Source of the DNA: Arenibacter sp. F26102
Lineage (GTDB): Bacteria > Bacteroidota > Bacteroidia > Flavobacteriales > Flavobacteriaceae
Assembly: GCF_023015865.1 (NCBI RefSeq)
Contig: NZ_JALKBC010000002.1
Coordinates: forward strand, 310,001-374,000
Direction: 5' to 3'
DNA length: 64,000 nucleotides
Shown: positions 10,001-19,185 of the stretch, one piece after another
How the letters are laid out: each line of letters starts with the position of its first letter
Numbering within the stretch: position 1 is the first letter of the stretch
Program-made: the position numbers and the translations under genes
Notes under the pieces: generated by a model
Database searches by the model: none
Told to the model about the DNA's origin: nothing
The model's input: the letters and a program-made list of their open reading frames with translations, nothing else

Positions 10001-11347
10001 CAGAAAATTAAACTTACCGATGTGGCCATGAACACCAAAGCAACCTTGGATGGGACCATTACACATAAGTTCTTTAGAAATTGGAGTTTGGATTTGGATG
10101 TTGACACCAATAATGACCGTTTCTTGATTCTGAATACACCCTTCAAGGAAGAAGTATTGTACTATGGCGCTGGTTATTTAAATGGCACCGGAAGAATATT
10201 TGGGCCAACCAATGCACTTACTATTAATGTGGACGGGGAAACGGCAAGGGGAACCTCATTAAAAATTCCAATTAGTGATGTAGTTAGTGTTGGCGATTTT
10301 TCATTTATCAATTTCGTTGGAAAAAAGCCGGAAAATACGGATACGGCGCAACGGGTTCTAAAAGAGGTGGAGGGACTTGAACTGGCCTTTAACCTGGATG
10401 TTACCCCTGATGCAGAGGTTGAAATTGTGGTGGATACCAAAACCGGCAGTTCCCTGAAGGGTACAGGTGCTGGGATTTTGTTTATTGAAATTAACACCAA
10501 TGGAAAGTTTAATATGTACGGAGATTTTGTTGTTGTAACTGGACAGTTTCGTTATAAGTTTGGTGGCATAGTGGATAAAACCTTTAAAGTTAAGCCAGGA
10601 GGTAACATTACATGGGAAAGGGAACCTTTAGCGGCACAGCTAAACATGGAAGCAGTCTATTCCTTGAATGCAAATCCGGCTCCATTGCTGGATAATCCTG
10701 GCTACACCAGGCGAATACCGACAGATGTGGTTGTAAGGCTTACGGGCGAATTGGAAAGTCCGATAATAGATTGGAGAATCGATTTTCCCGGGACCAATTC
10801 CATTGTTAAATCCGAATTGGAATATCGATTGCAGGATCCTACGATTGCCGAAAGAAACGCATTGTTTTTATTGGCGCAAGGCTCTTTTGTCAATGACCAG
10901 ACAGGTATCAATCAGCAAGCCGTTACAGGGAATCTTCTTCAATCTGCCTCGGGTATACTCAATTCCTTATTGGCAGGCGATAACGATAAACTGAATTTGG
11001 GGTTGTCCTATGAACAAGGTATTTTGGATAGGAGTACCGACATACAAACGGAAAATAGAGTGGGGGTAACCTTGTCCACCCAAATCAGTGATCGTGTCCT
11101 TCTTAACGGAAGGGTAGGGGTTCCGGTAGGTGGAGTAACGGAAACTGTTGTTGCCGGGGATGTGGAAGTTCAGATTTTATTAAACGAAGAAGGGACCTTA
11201 AGCGCAAAAATATTCAACAGGGAGAATGAAATTCAACAATTTCTTGCAGATCGTCAGGGCTATACCCAAGGTGTTGGACTCTCTTATCAGGTAGATTTCA
11301 ATAGTTTTAAGGAGCTATTGCTTAAAATTCTAAGAAAGAAAAAATAG
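7016..11347 (+). CDS. tamB: Translocation/assembly module TamB (DUF490 family)
   Basis: A giant (about 1,440 residues) inner-membrane-anchored periplasmic protein. It has one N-terminal transmembrane segment, a long beta-strand-rich AsmA/TamB-like middle, and the conserved C-terminal TamB domain (roughly the last 400 residues, including ALFLLAQGSF). The family works with an Omp85 partner in outer-membrane protein insertion and/or moves phospholipids between the membranes. The start is uncertain. The first usable codon in frame is the TTG at 7016, which would begin inside the membrane segment. The twelve preceding codons (6980-7015) encode the basic stretch KKLRKILVRVF expected of a native N-terminus, but no ATG, GTG or TTG precedes them before the stop at 6971. 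Confidence 0.88.
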   Translation: MVLILICVLGSVILSLPFVQTRFAKFATTEINKEFGTNINIERLRISLISWDTSLKGVYIEDYKQDTLFYIDNLSTSILNVRNLVNGKLEFGDIAIERLNFKLKTYQDNKNTNLEVFIDKLDNKKPRKPGAPPFYFSSADVEITDSKFKLIDENRETTEMLNFVDLNISASEFTINGPDVNSNIEKMSFRSSRGVVVEKMATEFKYTKQQMRFDSLSIKTTQSHLLGKVVFDYNREDFRDFLNKVKIDAEFVESTVALNEVNLLYNQFGSDKIVSFSTIADGVLNDLNTNDLFLTMDNTGIRGDFNFKNLFAKDGRFALTANMKNITSSYYELRALLPNILDVLPTSIQKLGQFTVRGDALITESSINAKANINTLIGSSYVDLELTDIDHIDDASYKGFVSLIDFDLGNLIDRKEVGITNLDFNVEGKGVVMEYLNTEVIGQVYSLNFNGYDYKDISVSGIIKEQLFDGSLLCKDENIKFSFKGLADFAENRNNFNFIASVDYANLKNINFINDSVSIFKGDVNMDITGNTLDNIVGDIKFTKTNYQNKNDTYYFEDFIVSSTFENDSTRIIDINSPDIITGFLKGNFKVKELGRLLQNSLGSIYTNYRPFNISENQRLAFNFKIYNKIVDVFFPEVKFDPNTFIKGNIIADEGDFKLTFKSPSIVAYGNELDSIDVKIDNKNPLFNTYVSIGDLATPYYDVKDFNLINTTLKDTLFFRTEFRGGSEYNDSYNLNFYHTFNKENKSVIGLKTSDINFKGNKWILNKDGNNKNKVILNKTLDSITIEEIVMNNNEEEQIRLRGQLADSTYKDVELQFKIVTLGKITPAIDSLKLHGEVNGTLNVLQKDNVYLPSSNLNIKNFGVNDITLGDLSIGIVGNRDLTDFVVNTSLVDKGFEKLSVVGNISNREEIPQANLIVDFNKFNLEPFSPLGEGVITNIRGLLQGSAILKGPINNPNMSGVLSLNDAGIAIPYLNVDYSFAPFSKVRLTNQTFNFQKIKLTDVAMNTKATLDGTITHKFFRNWSLDLDVDTNNDRFLILNTPFKEEVLYYGAGYLNGTGRIFGPTNALTINVDGETARGTSLKIPISDVVSVGDFSFINFVGKKPENTDTAQRVLKEVEGLELAFNLDVTPDAEVEIVVDTKTGSSLKGTGAGILFIEINTNGKFNMYGDFVVVTGQFRYKFGGIVDKTFKVKPGGNITWEREPLAAQLNMEAVYSLNANPAPLLDNPGYTRRIPTDVVVRLTGELESPIIDWRIDFPGTNSIVKSELEYRLQDPTIAERNALFLLAQGSFVNDQTGINQQAVTGNLLQSASGILNSLLAGDNDKLNLGLSYEQGILDRSTDIQTENRVGVTLSTQISDRVLLNGRVGVPVGGVTETVVAGDVEVQILLNEEGTLSAKIFNRENEIQQFLADRQGYTQGVGLSYQVDFNSFKELLLKILRKKK

Positions 11348-11508
11348 TTATTTGGACTCTGTTTTAGTTGTTTTGGGCAAATAGGGAAAAATCACTTTTT
11401 GCCAAAGATTGATTATGAATTTAACAATTCACAAGAAAATATTCAACTCAAACGTTTTAGTGCCGCACCTATTGTCAAATTAAAGCTAAAGTCGCGTATT
11501 TATTGAAA

Positions 11509-11525
11509 TAAGTTTGCTAGTTTTG
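11509..11525 (+). promoter_or_regulatory. Candidate -7 boxes upstream of pfkA
   Basis: Two Bacteroidota -7-like boxes (consensus TAnnTTTG) lie 16 to 32 bases before the pfkA ATG: TAAGTTTG at 11509-11516 and TAGTTTTG at 11518-11525. I see no TTG at the usual 17-23 base spacing for either, so the call rests on the -7 boxes and the position after a 190-base gap. Confidence 0.35.
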
Positions 11526-11540
11526 CCTTTTAAAATTTTT

Positions 11541-12527
11541 ATGGCTTCAGCAATAAAAAAGATTGGTGTATTTACATCAGGAGGAGACTCACCGGGAATG
11601 AACGCTGCTATTAGGGCAGTCGTGCGTACATGTGCTTATTTAAAAGTAGAATGCGTTGGTATCTATAGAGGATATGAAGGCATGATGGAAGGTGATTTTA
11701 AGGTAATGGACGCACGTAGCGTAAACAACATAATTAATAAGGGAGGGACTATTCTAAAGTCGGCACGTTGTATGCCTTTTAGGACCAAAGAGGGCCGGCA
11801 AATAGCATATGACCAACTAATAGCTGCAGGGATAGATGCTTTTGTAGTTATTGGTGGAGACGGTAGCTTTACCGGAGCACTGACCTTTAATAAGGAGTTT
11901 AATTTTCCAATAATTGGAATTCCGGGTACCATTGACAACGATATTTTTGGTACCACATATACCTTAGGATTTGATACCGCTTTAAATACGGCTGTTGAAT
12001 GTATAGATAAAATTAGGGATACGGCCAGTTCACATAATAGGCTTTTCTTCGTAGAGGTTATGGGAAGGGATGTTGGCCATATCGCATTAAATGCAGGTGT
12101 TGGTGCAGGAGCGGAAGAGATATTGATTCCAGAGGAAAACCTTGGTCTTGAAAGATTATTGGAATCTTTAAAACGCAGTAAGCAATCTGGAAAATCATCT
12201 AGTATAGTGGTGGTAGCCGAAGGGGATAAAACTGGTAAAAATGTTTTTGAACTTAAAGAATATGTAGAAGAGCACCTTCCAATCTATGATGTTCGTGTAT
12301 CCGTATTGGGGCATATGCAAAGAGGGGGGTCGCCATCTTGTTTCGACCGTGTTTTGGCCAGTAGAATGGGCGTAAAGGCAGTTGAAGCATTGTTGGAAGG
12401 AAAAACTAACCTAATGGTGGGTATTCAGGATAATACCATAACACTAACGCCTATTAGTAAGGCAATAAAAGGACATACCAAAATTGATAAGGAGCTTATG
12501 CGAGTTTCCGATATCATGACAACATAA
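11541..12527 (+). CDS. pfkA: ATP-dependent 6-phosphofructokinase
   Basis: Phosphorylates fructose 6-phosphate to fructose 1,6-bisphosphate, the committed step of glycolysis. The ATG at 11541 is preferred over the in-frame TTG at 11514 because MASAIKKIGVFTSGGDSPGMNAAIRA matches family N-termini in its core. Visible motifs are GGDSPGMNAAIR (phosphate binding), GGDGSFTG (the Gly after GGD indicates an ATP rather than a pyrophosphate donor), the catalytic PGTIDNDIFGT and the substrate-binding MGRDVGHIAL. The 328-residue length is normal. It is followed after 24 bases by gapA, so the two glycolytic genes form an operon. Confidence 0.96.
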   Translation: MASAIKKIGVFTSGGDSPGMNAAIRAVVRTCAYLKVECVGIYRGYEGMMEGDFKVMDARSVNNIINKGGTILKSARCMPFRTKEGRQIAYDQLIAAGIDAFVVIGGDGSFTGALTFNKEFNFPIIGIPGTIDNDIFGTTYTLGFDTALNTAVECIDKIRDTASSHNRLFFVEVMGRDVGHIALNAGVGAGAEEILIPEENLGLERLLESLKRSKQSGKSSSIVVVAEGDKTGKNVFELKEYVEEHLPIYDVRVSVLGHMQRGGSPSCFDRVLASRMGVKAVEALLEGKTNLMVGIQDNTITLTPISKAIKGHTKIDKELMRVSDIMTT

Positions 12528-12533
12528 TTTTAA

Positions 12534-13553
<1,020 letters not shown>

Positions 13554-13575
13554 TCTTATTGGGTAATAATTTAAT

Positions 13576-13622
13576 GAATCCTGAAAGTGAGCGATATTTT
13601 GCTTATTTTCAGGATTCTTTCT
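13576..13622 (+). terminator. Intrinsic terminator after gapA
   Basis: GAATCCTGAAAGTGAGC (13576-13592) pairs with the sequence ending TTTTCAGGATTC at 13615, forming a long stem with a few G-T or mismatched positions. A TTTCTT run follows (13617-13622). It lies between gapA and the sugar kinase gene. Confidence 0.8.
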
Positions 13623-13637
13623 TAATAAACTTGTTAT

Positions 13638-14489
13638 ATGATATTGATTGTAGATAGTGGCGCAACAAAATCTGATTGGATTGCTTTGGATGAGGAGGGT
13701 AACCAGTTATTCATGACCCAAACTTTGGGATTAAGTCCTGAGGTATTGACCCGTCCTGTGATCGAAGACCGTTTGGCCAATAATTTTGAACTTTCCAAGA
13801 ACAGGGAGAATGTCACTAAATTGTTTTTCTACGGGGCCGGTTGCGGTACTGATAGGATGAAAAAATTCTTGACCGAAATATTTAACGAATTTTTCCCAAA
13901 TGCAGAGGCGGAAGTAAAGGAAGATACCTATGCCGCAATATTTGCAACTACAAAATTAGGGCAGCACGGAATAGTTTGTATTTTAGGTACTGGATCCAAT
14001 TGTAGTTATTACGATGGTGAGCAATTACATCAGAAGGTTACCTCTTTGGGGTATATTCCTATGGATGATGGTAGTGGCAACTTTTTTGGACGTAAATTGA
14101 TCAGGGATTATTATTTTAATAAAATTCCAATGGATTTGGCGACCAAGTTTGCCAAGGAATACAATCTGGATGCCGATGTGATCAAGGAAAATTTATACAA
14201 GCAACCTAATCCCAATACGTATCTCGCCACTTTTGCCAGATTCATCGTTGAAAATAAGAATCATCCTTATTGCAGGGGGGTTATAGACAAAGGCTTTCAG
14301 CAGTTTGTAAATAACTACATAATGCAGTTTGAATTGGCCACAAAAGTTCCTGTTAGTTTTGTAGGCAGTATAGCCTATTACTTGCGTGAGGAACTAGCAA
14401 CAGTTGTTGAAAGAAACGATTTAATTCTAGGTGTCATAAGACAAAGACCCATAGAAGGTCTAGTGGAATTTCACAAAAGCACTATTTAA
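13638..14489 (+). CDS. BadF/BadG-type ATPase, probable N-acetylglucosamine (or N-acetylmuramic acid) kinase
   Basis: A 283-residue ASKHA-fold kinase, likely phosphorylating GlcNAc or MurNAc in the cytoplasm. Evidence: the N-terminal phosphate-1 loop LIVDSGATKSDWIAL, the GTGSNCSYYDG phosphate-2 region (about 117-127), MDDGSGNFFGRKLIRDYY, and the C-terminal adenosine region FVGSIAYYLREEL. These match the amino-sugar kinase branch of the BadF family found across Bacteroidota. A NamZ-like exo-muramidase is encoded at 17935-19182, so cell-wall sugar recycling is a plausible role. The exact sugar cannot be read from the sequence. Its last eight bases overlap the end of the convergent ridA. Confidence 0.75.
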   Translation: MILIVDSGATKSDWIALDEEGNQLFMTQTLGLSPEVLTRPVIEDRLANNFELSKNRENVTKLFFYGAGCGTDRMKKFLTEIFNEFFPNAEAEVKEDTYAAIFATTKLGQHGIVCILGTGSNCSYYDGEQLHQKVTSLGYIPMDDGSGNFFGRKLIRDYYFNKIPMDLATKFAKEYNLDADVIKENLYKQPNPNTYLATFARFIVENKNHPYCRGVIDKGFQQFVNNYIMQFELATKVPVSFVGSIAYYLREELATVVERNDLILGVIRQRPIEGLVEFHKSTI

Positions 14490-14862
14490 CGGCGATCATA
14501 GATATTTCCACGTTTACAAACTTGGGTAGATTTGCTACTTCAACAGTTTCCCTAGCTGGAGCAGTATCCGCATCAAAATAAGCAGCATATACCTCATTTA
14601 TTTGGGAAAACTGGTGCATATCCTTTACAAAAATCGATGATTTAACAACATTTTCAAAAGTCATTCCTGCTTCGGTAAGAATGGCTTTTAAATTTTGCAT
14701 GGATTGCTCAGTTTCCTTTTTTATATCCCCTGACACTAAATCCCCAGTTTTTGGGTCTATAGGAATTTGCCCTGAGATATACAAGGTGTTTCCTGTTAGT
14801 ACGGCTTGGTTGTAAGGTCCTATCGGAGCAGGTGCGTTTGTGGTGGTAATTATTTTTTTCAT
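14482..14862 (-). CDS. RidA family reactive intermediate deaminase
   Basis: Hydrolyses toxic enamine/imine intermediates released by PLP enzymes. I use the ATG at 14862, 31 codons inside the longest frame, because MKKIITTTNAPAPIGPYNQAV is the typical RidA N-terminus. That gives 126 residues, the usual size. Motifs include SGQIPIDPKTGDL and ADTAPARETVEV with the active-site Arg (about residue 107). The reading frame ends inside the last codons of the convergent sugar kinase, an eight-base tail-to-tail overlap. It lies 28 bases downstream of the metalloprotease gene. Confidence 0.9.
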   Translation of the reverse strand: MKKIITTTNAPAPIGPYNQAVLTGNTLYISGQIPIDPKTGDLVSGDIKKETEQSMQNLKAILTEAGMTFENVVKSSIFVKDMHQFSQINEVYAAYFDADTAPARETVEVANLPKFVNVEISMIAVK

Positions 14863-14890
14863 TTGTTTATAATAGGTTATCGTATTAGAA

Positions 14891-15670
14891 TTATTTGCCT
14901 CCATTGGCTTGAAGGTCTGCAATACATTCCACGCCAAAATTGGGGACCGCTCCACCTTTTGCAGTCAACATTTTGGCCATTCCACTGCCAAATTGTAATT
15001 CTGCCCGCATTAGGCAATTCTGTTCGTTACAATGGCTCTTGGCATCTGGGTCTTCGTGTTCGTTTACAGACGGTGTTCCTAGGTTTACCAATCCAAATAA
15101 ATGACCGGCCTCATGGTTTAAAGTGGCAGTTTCTACTGTGGAGTTACTTATTAAGGAACTCTTGGAGGCTAAATTTCTAATGGTGGCTTCGAATATCACC
15201 ATGGAGGTATTACGGTAAACGGCCCCAAGTGTTACCAGATCCTCTTCGGGCTTATCATCACTGGAAGACGCATCGGTAAAATAGATGTATAGCCCCAAGG
15301 TGTCTTCATTATTGTAAATTGTTCTATTTTCTTTTTCTAAATCATCTATTTCGCTCACAGTTAGGCTATCCTTTTGTGGGGATTCCAATTCCTTATATAT
15401 GATGCTAATATTATCCTTGTGGGTGCGTTCTTTTAGAAGTTCTAAAAAATTGGAAACAGCCGTTTCTGTAGGTGCAAAATTGGTTACATAGGCAATTTCG
15501 ATCATTAAGTTTTTAAACTTGGAGGCGGAAAGGAATTCATTTGCCGAATCGCCTGTTTCTTTTAAATTTGCTGTCTTGTCTACCGTTAGGGTATCGCTTT
15601 CATTAGAGTCCTTGGAACAGCCTAGAATAAGTGCAAAGGTCAAGAAAAACAAAATATATAGCTTCTTCAT
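14891..15670 (-). CDS. Zinc metalloprotease lipoprotein
   Basis: A 259-residue predicted secreted lipoprotein with signal peptide and lipobox LILGC (Cys18). The zinc site HEAGHLFGLVN (186-196) has the HExxH core and the following Gly of the metzincin-type HExxHxxG pattern. The third-ligand position (196) is Asn rather than His or Asp, so a ligand may come from the downstream EHEDPDAKSHC. The later CLM (about residue 225) looks like a Met-turn, as in archaemetzincin or pappalysin-like enzymes. Homologues are annotated as membrane metalloproteases in flavobacteria. Substrate unknown. Confidence 0.75.
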   Translation of the reverse strand: MKKLYILFFLTFALILGCSKDSNESDTLTVDKTANLKETGDSANEFLSASKFKNLMIEIAYVTNFAPTETAVSNFLELLKERTHKDNISIIYKELESPQKDSLTVSEIDDLEKENRTIYNNEDTLGLYIYFTDASSSDDKPEEDLVTLGAVYRNTSMVIFEATIRNLASKSSLISNSTVETATLNHEAGHLFGLVNLGTPSVNEHEDPDAKSHCNEQNCLMRAELQFGSGMAKMLTAKGGAVPNFGVECIADLQANGGK

Positions 15671-15731
15671 TTTCGATAAATTTGGAATAAGGGCATGTTA
15701 CTTTAAAGATAACGACAAATTTCTACAGGTA

Positions 15732-16445
15732 TTACCTTAATTGTATAAGTTTAGCTAGATAGTCGTAATGTTTTCCTTTGCTTACAAGTTCACAGGCCAA
15801 GTTATTGGCGTTTGCGGCCCGTTGTAGGGTGTTATAATCCAGATACAGCCAATCCAAGGGTTCACTTTTCTCACCTTTGTATTCCATTTCAAAGGTCACT
15901 TCCCCATAATAACTTTGGTCGTCGGGAATCCAGTATCCTCCATCTTCATCTTCATCATACATATAGATTATATCGCTGGAATCCAAAAGAATCTGCCCGT
16001 TAGGCTTTAAGAGCGATTTTAAATGTGTAAAAAAGGAGTCGATGTTTTTTAACTTTCCAACAATGCCTATTCCGTTCATAAGCATAAGAAGGGTGTCGTA
16101 TTTCTGAGGGCTAAAATCGTGGATGCCAGATAATACTGTTTGCTCCAATCCCCTTTGCTTACAGGTATCAATAGCTCCAGGTGAATTGTCCAAGGCCGTA
16201 ACCGAGAATCCTTTTTTTTGTAAATAAAGACTATGACTACCTGCCCCACAACCTATGTCCAGAACGCTGCCTTTGCAAAGTTTCAGGGCTTTTTGTTCCA
16301 AAGGGGGCATTTTTTTAAAGTCCCTAAATAAGTAGGGGACAGGAATAAGATCCTCTTCATCCAAGGAAGAATATGTCTTGATATCTTCAGTATAATTCCC
16401 TGATTGATAATCTAAGAGTGCATTGCCCAAAATGTCCTTAGCCAT
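15732..16445 (-). CDS. Class I SAM-dependent methyltransferase
   Basis: A 237-residue Rossmann-fold methyltransferase with SAM motif I SVLDIGCGAGSHSLYL (about 60-75), the acidic TALDNSP loop after strand 2, and LLKPNGQILLDSSD at strand 5. These are general features; the substrate is not evident. It is divergent from the YkgJ-family gene, whose predicted promoter lies inside the 5' end of this coding region. The metalloprotease gene begins 61 bases downstream on the same strand. Confidence 0.8.
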   Translation of the reverse strand: MAKDILGNALLDYQSGNYTEDIKTYSSLDEEDLIPVPYLFRDFKKMPPLEQKALKLCKGSVLDIGCGAGSHSLYLQKKGFSVTALDNSPGAIDTCKQRGLEQTVLSGIHDFSPQKYDTLLMLMNGIGIVGKLKNIDSFFTHLKSLLKPNGQILLDSSDIIYMYDEDEDGGYWIPDDQSYYGEVTFEMEYKGEKSEPLDWLYLDYNTLQRAANANNLACELVSKGKHYDYLAKLIQLR

Positions 16446-16454
16446 ATAAATTTG
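16423..16454 (+). promoter_or_regulatory. Flavobacterial-type promoter for the YkgJ-family gene
   Basis: A TTG (16423-16425) is followed after 21 bases by TAAATTTG (16447-16454), matching the Bacteroidota sigma pattern TTG...TAnnTTTG. Transcription would begin near 16461, about 48 bases before the ATG at 16509. The TTG lies within the start of the divergent methyltransferase gene. Confidence 0.55.
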
Positions 16455-16508
16455 TTATTTACATGCAAATGTGAGACTTTTAACCAACTTTTAAAAGTTT
16501 ATTCTACA

Positions 16509-17006
16509 ATGGATGAGGTAATTAAGCAACTTCCCAAACTTGCACAGGAGAAGCATAATGAGAATAAGAAATTCTTTGGGAAACTAAAGCGTAAACCACC
16601 TAAGGATTTTGATTATATTATGCAGGACTTGCACGATGCCGAGTTTAAAAAGACGGATTGTCTAAGCTGCGCCAATTGTTGTAAGACCACGGGGCCCCTA
16701 TTTACCAATGCGGATGTGGAACGCATATCCAAGCATTTTAGAATGAAGCCCCAAAAATTTATAGACCAATTTTTGAGGTTGGACGAGGATAATGATTATG
16801 TGTTGCAAGGGGTTCCCTGTACCTTTTTGGACGCGGAAAATTACTGCTCCATCTATGATGTAAGACCCAAGGCCTGTCGCGAATTTCCCCACACCGACAG
16901 AAAAAAGTTTCAGCAAATTAGTCATCTTACCCTAAAAAACGTGGCAATTTGCCCTGCGGCATATAATATTGTAGAAGAAATGAAAAAATTAATACATCTT
17001 AAATAG
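16509..17006 (+). CDS. YkgJ family cysteine-cluster protein
   Basis: A 165-residue cytoplasmic protein with a likely zinc or iron-sulfur cluster. The ATG at 16509 is chosen over the upstream frame start at 16452 because a promoter-like element ends at 16454. Cysteines occur as CLSCANCC (about 56-63), then CTFLDAENYC and the DVRPKACREFP segment, then CPAAYNI near the C-terminus. This is the YkgJ/UPF0153 pattern, whose biochemical function is not established. The high Cys count argues for metal binding. Confidence 0.8.
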   Translation: MDEVIKQLPKLAQEKHNENKKFFGKLKRKPPKDFDYIMQDLHDAEFKKTDCLSCANCCKTTGPLFTNADVERISKHFRMKPQKFIDQFLRLDEDNDYVLQGVPCTFLDAENYCSIYDVRPKACREFPHTDRKKFQQISHLTLKNVAICPAAYNIVEEMKKLIHLK

Positions 17007-17092
17007 ATGGGTTTATTAATACTGGTATTTGGTAATCATCCAAATCAATTTTTTGCATTTAATACCCGGTAACTATTTTGTAAATTTATAAG

Positions 17093-17938
17093 ATGGAGTC
17101 CATTTATACTTATTTTGAAACTATACCTACTGCACACCGAAGTATCATTTTGGTTTCCGGGATAGCCTTTTTTTGGATATTGGAGTACATTATTCCCTTG
17201 TTTCAATTAAAATACAGTAAGATAAGACATGCCTGGATTAATATTTTTTTTACAATTACTACCATCCTTGTAAATTTTCCATTGGCTTTTTTACTCTTAA
17301 AAACAAGTGATTGGACCATAGCCAATGATTTTGGCGTGCTGAATTGGTTGCCCATTATGCCCATATGGCTAAAGGTATTGGTGGGGGTAATGTTGTTGGA
17401 TTTACTAAGTGCATGGTTGGCCCATTGGGTAGAGCACAAGGTTAAAGTGCTATGGGGCTTTCATCTTATTCATCATACCGATCACGAGGTAGACACTACT
17501 ACTGCCAATAGGCACCACCCAGGAGAAAGCTTGGTCCGCTTTGCATTTACCTGCTTTGGGACTTTTGTGGTTGGGGCTCCAGTGGCCGTAATTATGATAT
17601 ATCAAGCACTTTCAGTTGTTTTGTCGCAATTTAACCATGCCAATATTTCACTGCCCAAAAGAGTGGATGATGTATTGAGTTGGGTAATTGTCTCACCGGA
17701 TATGCACAAAGTGCACCATCATTATAAATTACCCTACACGGATAGTAATTATGGCAATATTTTTTCAATTTGGGACCGTCTTTTTGGTACTTTCCTGAAA
17801 TTACCCAATCACCAAATAGTGTATGGAGTGGATACCTATCCCAATGAAAAGGAGAATTCTGATATAGGAGCTTTATTGAAAATTCCTTTTAAGCGCTATA
17901 AATCTCCGGAAAAAATTGATTTAGAATCCACGCCTTAA
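17093..17938 (+). CDS. Sterol desaturase/fatty acid hydroxylase superfamily protein
   Basis: A 281-residue integral membrane di-iron enzyme with about four transmembrane segments and the three His clusters of the family: HWVEH (about 116-120), HLIHHTDH (128-135) with NRHHPGE just after, and HKVHHHY (about 204-210). It may hydroxylate or desaturate a fatty acid, carotenoid or hopanoid-like lipid; the substrate is not deducible. The stop overlaps the stop of the convergent DUF1343 gene by four bases. Confidence 0.85.
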   Translation: MESIYTYFETIPTAHRSIILVSGIAFFWILEYIIPLFQLKYSKIRHAWINIFFTITTILVNFPLAFLLLKTSDWTIANDFGVLNWLPIMPIWLKVLVGVMLLDLLSAWLAHWVEHKVKVLWGFHLIHHTDHEVDTTTANRHHPGESLVRFAFTCFGTFVVGAPVAVIMIYQALSVVLSQFNHANISLPKRVDDVLSWVIVSPDMHKVHHHYKLPYTDSNYGNIFSIWDRLFGTFLKLPNHQIVYGVDTYPNEKENSDIGALLKIPFKRYKSPEKIDLESTP

Positions 17939-19182
17939 TTGTAAATCAGGTATTTAGCCCTTATTTTTTTGAAACGGCTAATGTCGTTTTGCCAAGTTTT
18001 CTTAATTTCCTTTTGGGAAAGTCCGGCTTCTATCTGCTTTTGTAAGTCTGCAGTCCCTGCATGTTTGGTAAAGCCATTAGTGTTAAAGAACAGGCTCTTA
18101 TCTTTGGTATTCCCATAGGCGTCCAGTATATAATCCAAATCCACGGTATCCTTTTTTGGAGTCTTTGACAGGTCTTTACCGAAACAAATTTCACCATTAT
18201 GTTTTGGGTCTTTAGATCCAAAATTTGGGGTAGGTGTATATTTAAAATTGTATTTGGTACTGTCCATAAAGGGAGCGCCATAGCGCTGAAATTGAAATTC
18301 GGTTCCACGGCCTGCATTAACATTGGTGCCTTCAAATAATCCCAAACTTGGGTAAAGATATATTGAGGTATTGTTGGGTAGGTTGGGAGATGGTCTAATA
18401 GGTAATATATAATCTTTGTGATGATCGTAGTGCTCCATAGGAATAACGGTTAGGTCTGCTACAACCTTGTTCTCCAGCCAACCTTCTTGATTGATCATAT
18501 TGGCATATTCACCAATGGTCATACCATATACCAAAGGAATATTGGTCATTCCCAAGAAACCTCTGTGTTCGGTTTCCATGGTAGGACCATCCACATAATG
18601 TGCGTTCGGATTTGGCCTATCCAAGACAATTACAGGAATGTTGTTTATAGCGCATGCCTCCATGACCAATTGCATGGTAGCTATATAGGTGTAAAATCGC
18701 ACCCCTACATCCTGAATGTCAAACAGCACAATATCAATATTTTTCAATTGTTCATTGGAGGGCTTGCGATTTTTTCCGTACAAGGAAATTATGGGGAGTC
18801 CTGTTTTTTCGTCTTTGCCGTCGCTTACCTTTTCACCTGCATCTGCCTCGCCCCGAAACCCGTGCTCTGGGGCAAATACTTGTTTAATGGCTATGTTATG
18901 CGCTAATAGCGAATCTACAATATGGGTAAAGGATAAGGGTTGGGTATCCTTAAAGATAACACTGGTCTGATTGGCTACAATACCCACTTTTTTTCCTTGT
19001 AGCAAGGGTAGATAAGTTTCGGTTCTGTTGGCGGCAATATTTATGGGTAAATCGGCGGCAATGGTATCTTGTGCAACTTTGGAATCAGGTGCCTTATTAT
19101 GTGCTTTGGAGGGGTTTCCACAAGAAGAAAGTATAAAAAACAATAATAAAACTGTATTTTTGAAAACGGAAAAAACTGCCAT
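17935..19182 (-). CDS. DUF1343 lipoprotein, NamZ-like exo-beta-N-acetylmuramidase (GH171)
   Basis: A predicted exported glycosidase that releases N-acetylmuramic acid from the non-reducing ends of peptidoglycan fragments. The 415-residue product starts with a lipoprotein signal (FFILSSCGN, Cys21). The DUF1343 signatures are GKKVGIVANQTSV, FAPEHGFRGEADAGE, VLFDIQDVGVRFYTYI, VLDRPNPN, SPNLPN and FEGTNVNAGRGTEFQFQ. The family was shown to be NamZ in other bacteria, and this copy keeps all the motifs I recognise. Its gene starts three bases from the divergent FtsX-type permease. The kinase at 13638 could act on the released sugar. Confidence 0.85.
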   Translation of the reverse strand: MAVFSVFKNTVLLLFFILSSCGNPSKAHNKAPDSKVAQDTIAADLPINIAANRTETYLPLLQGKKVGIVANQTSVIFKDTQPLSFTHIVDSLLAHNIAIKQVFAPEHGFRGEADAGEKVSDGKDEKTGLPIISLYGKNRKPSNEQLKNIDIVLFDIQDVGVRFYTYIATMQLVMEACAINNIPVIVLDRPNPNAHYVDGPTMETEHRGFLGMTNIPLVYGMTIGEYANMINQEGWLENKVVADLTVIPMEHYDHHKDYILPIRPSPNLPNNTSIYLYPSLGLFEGTNVNAGRGTEFQFQRYGAPFMDSTKYNFKYTPTPNFGSKDPKHNGEICFGKDLSKTPKKDTVDLDYILDAYGNTKDKSLFFNTNGFTKHAGTADLQKQIEAGLSQKEIKKTWQNDISRFKKIRAKYLIYN

Positions 19183-19185
19183 AAA

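Noticed and set aside
18487-18906. 139-codon plus-strand frame inside the NamZ-like gene
   Set aside because: It is a shadow of the conserved DUF1343 coding sequence on the other strand.
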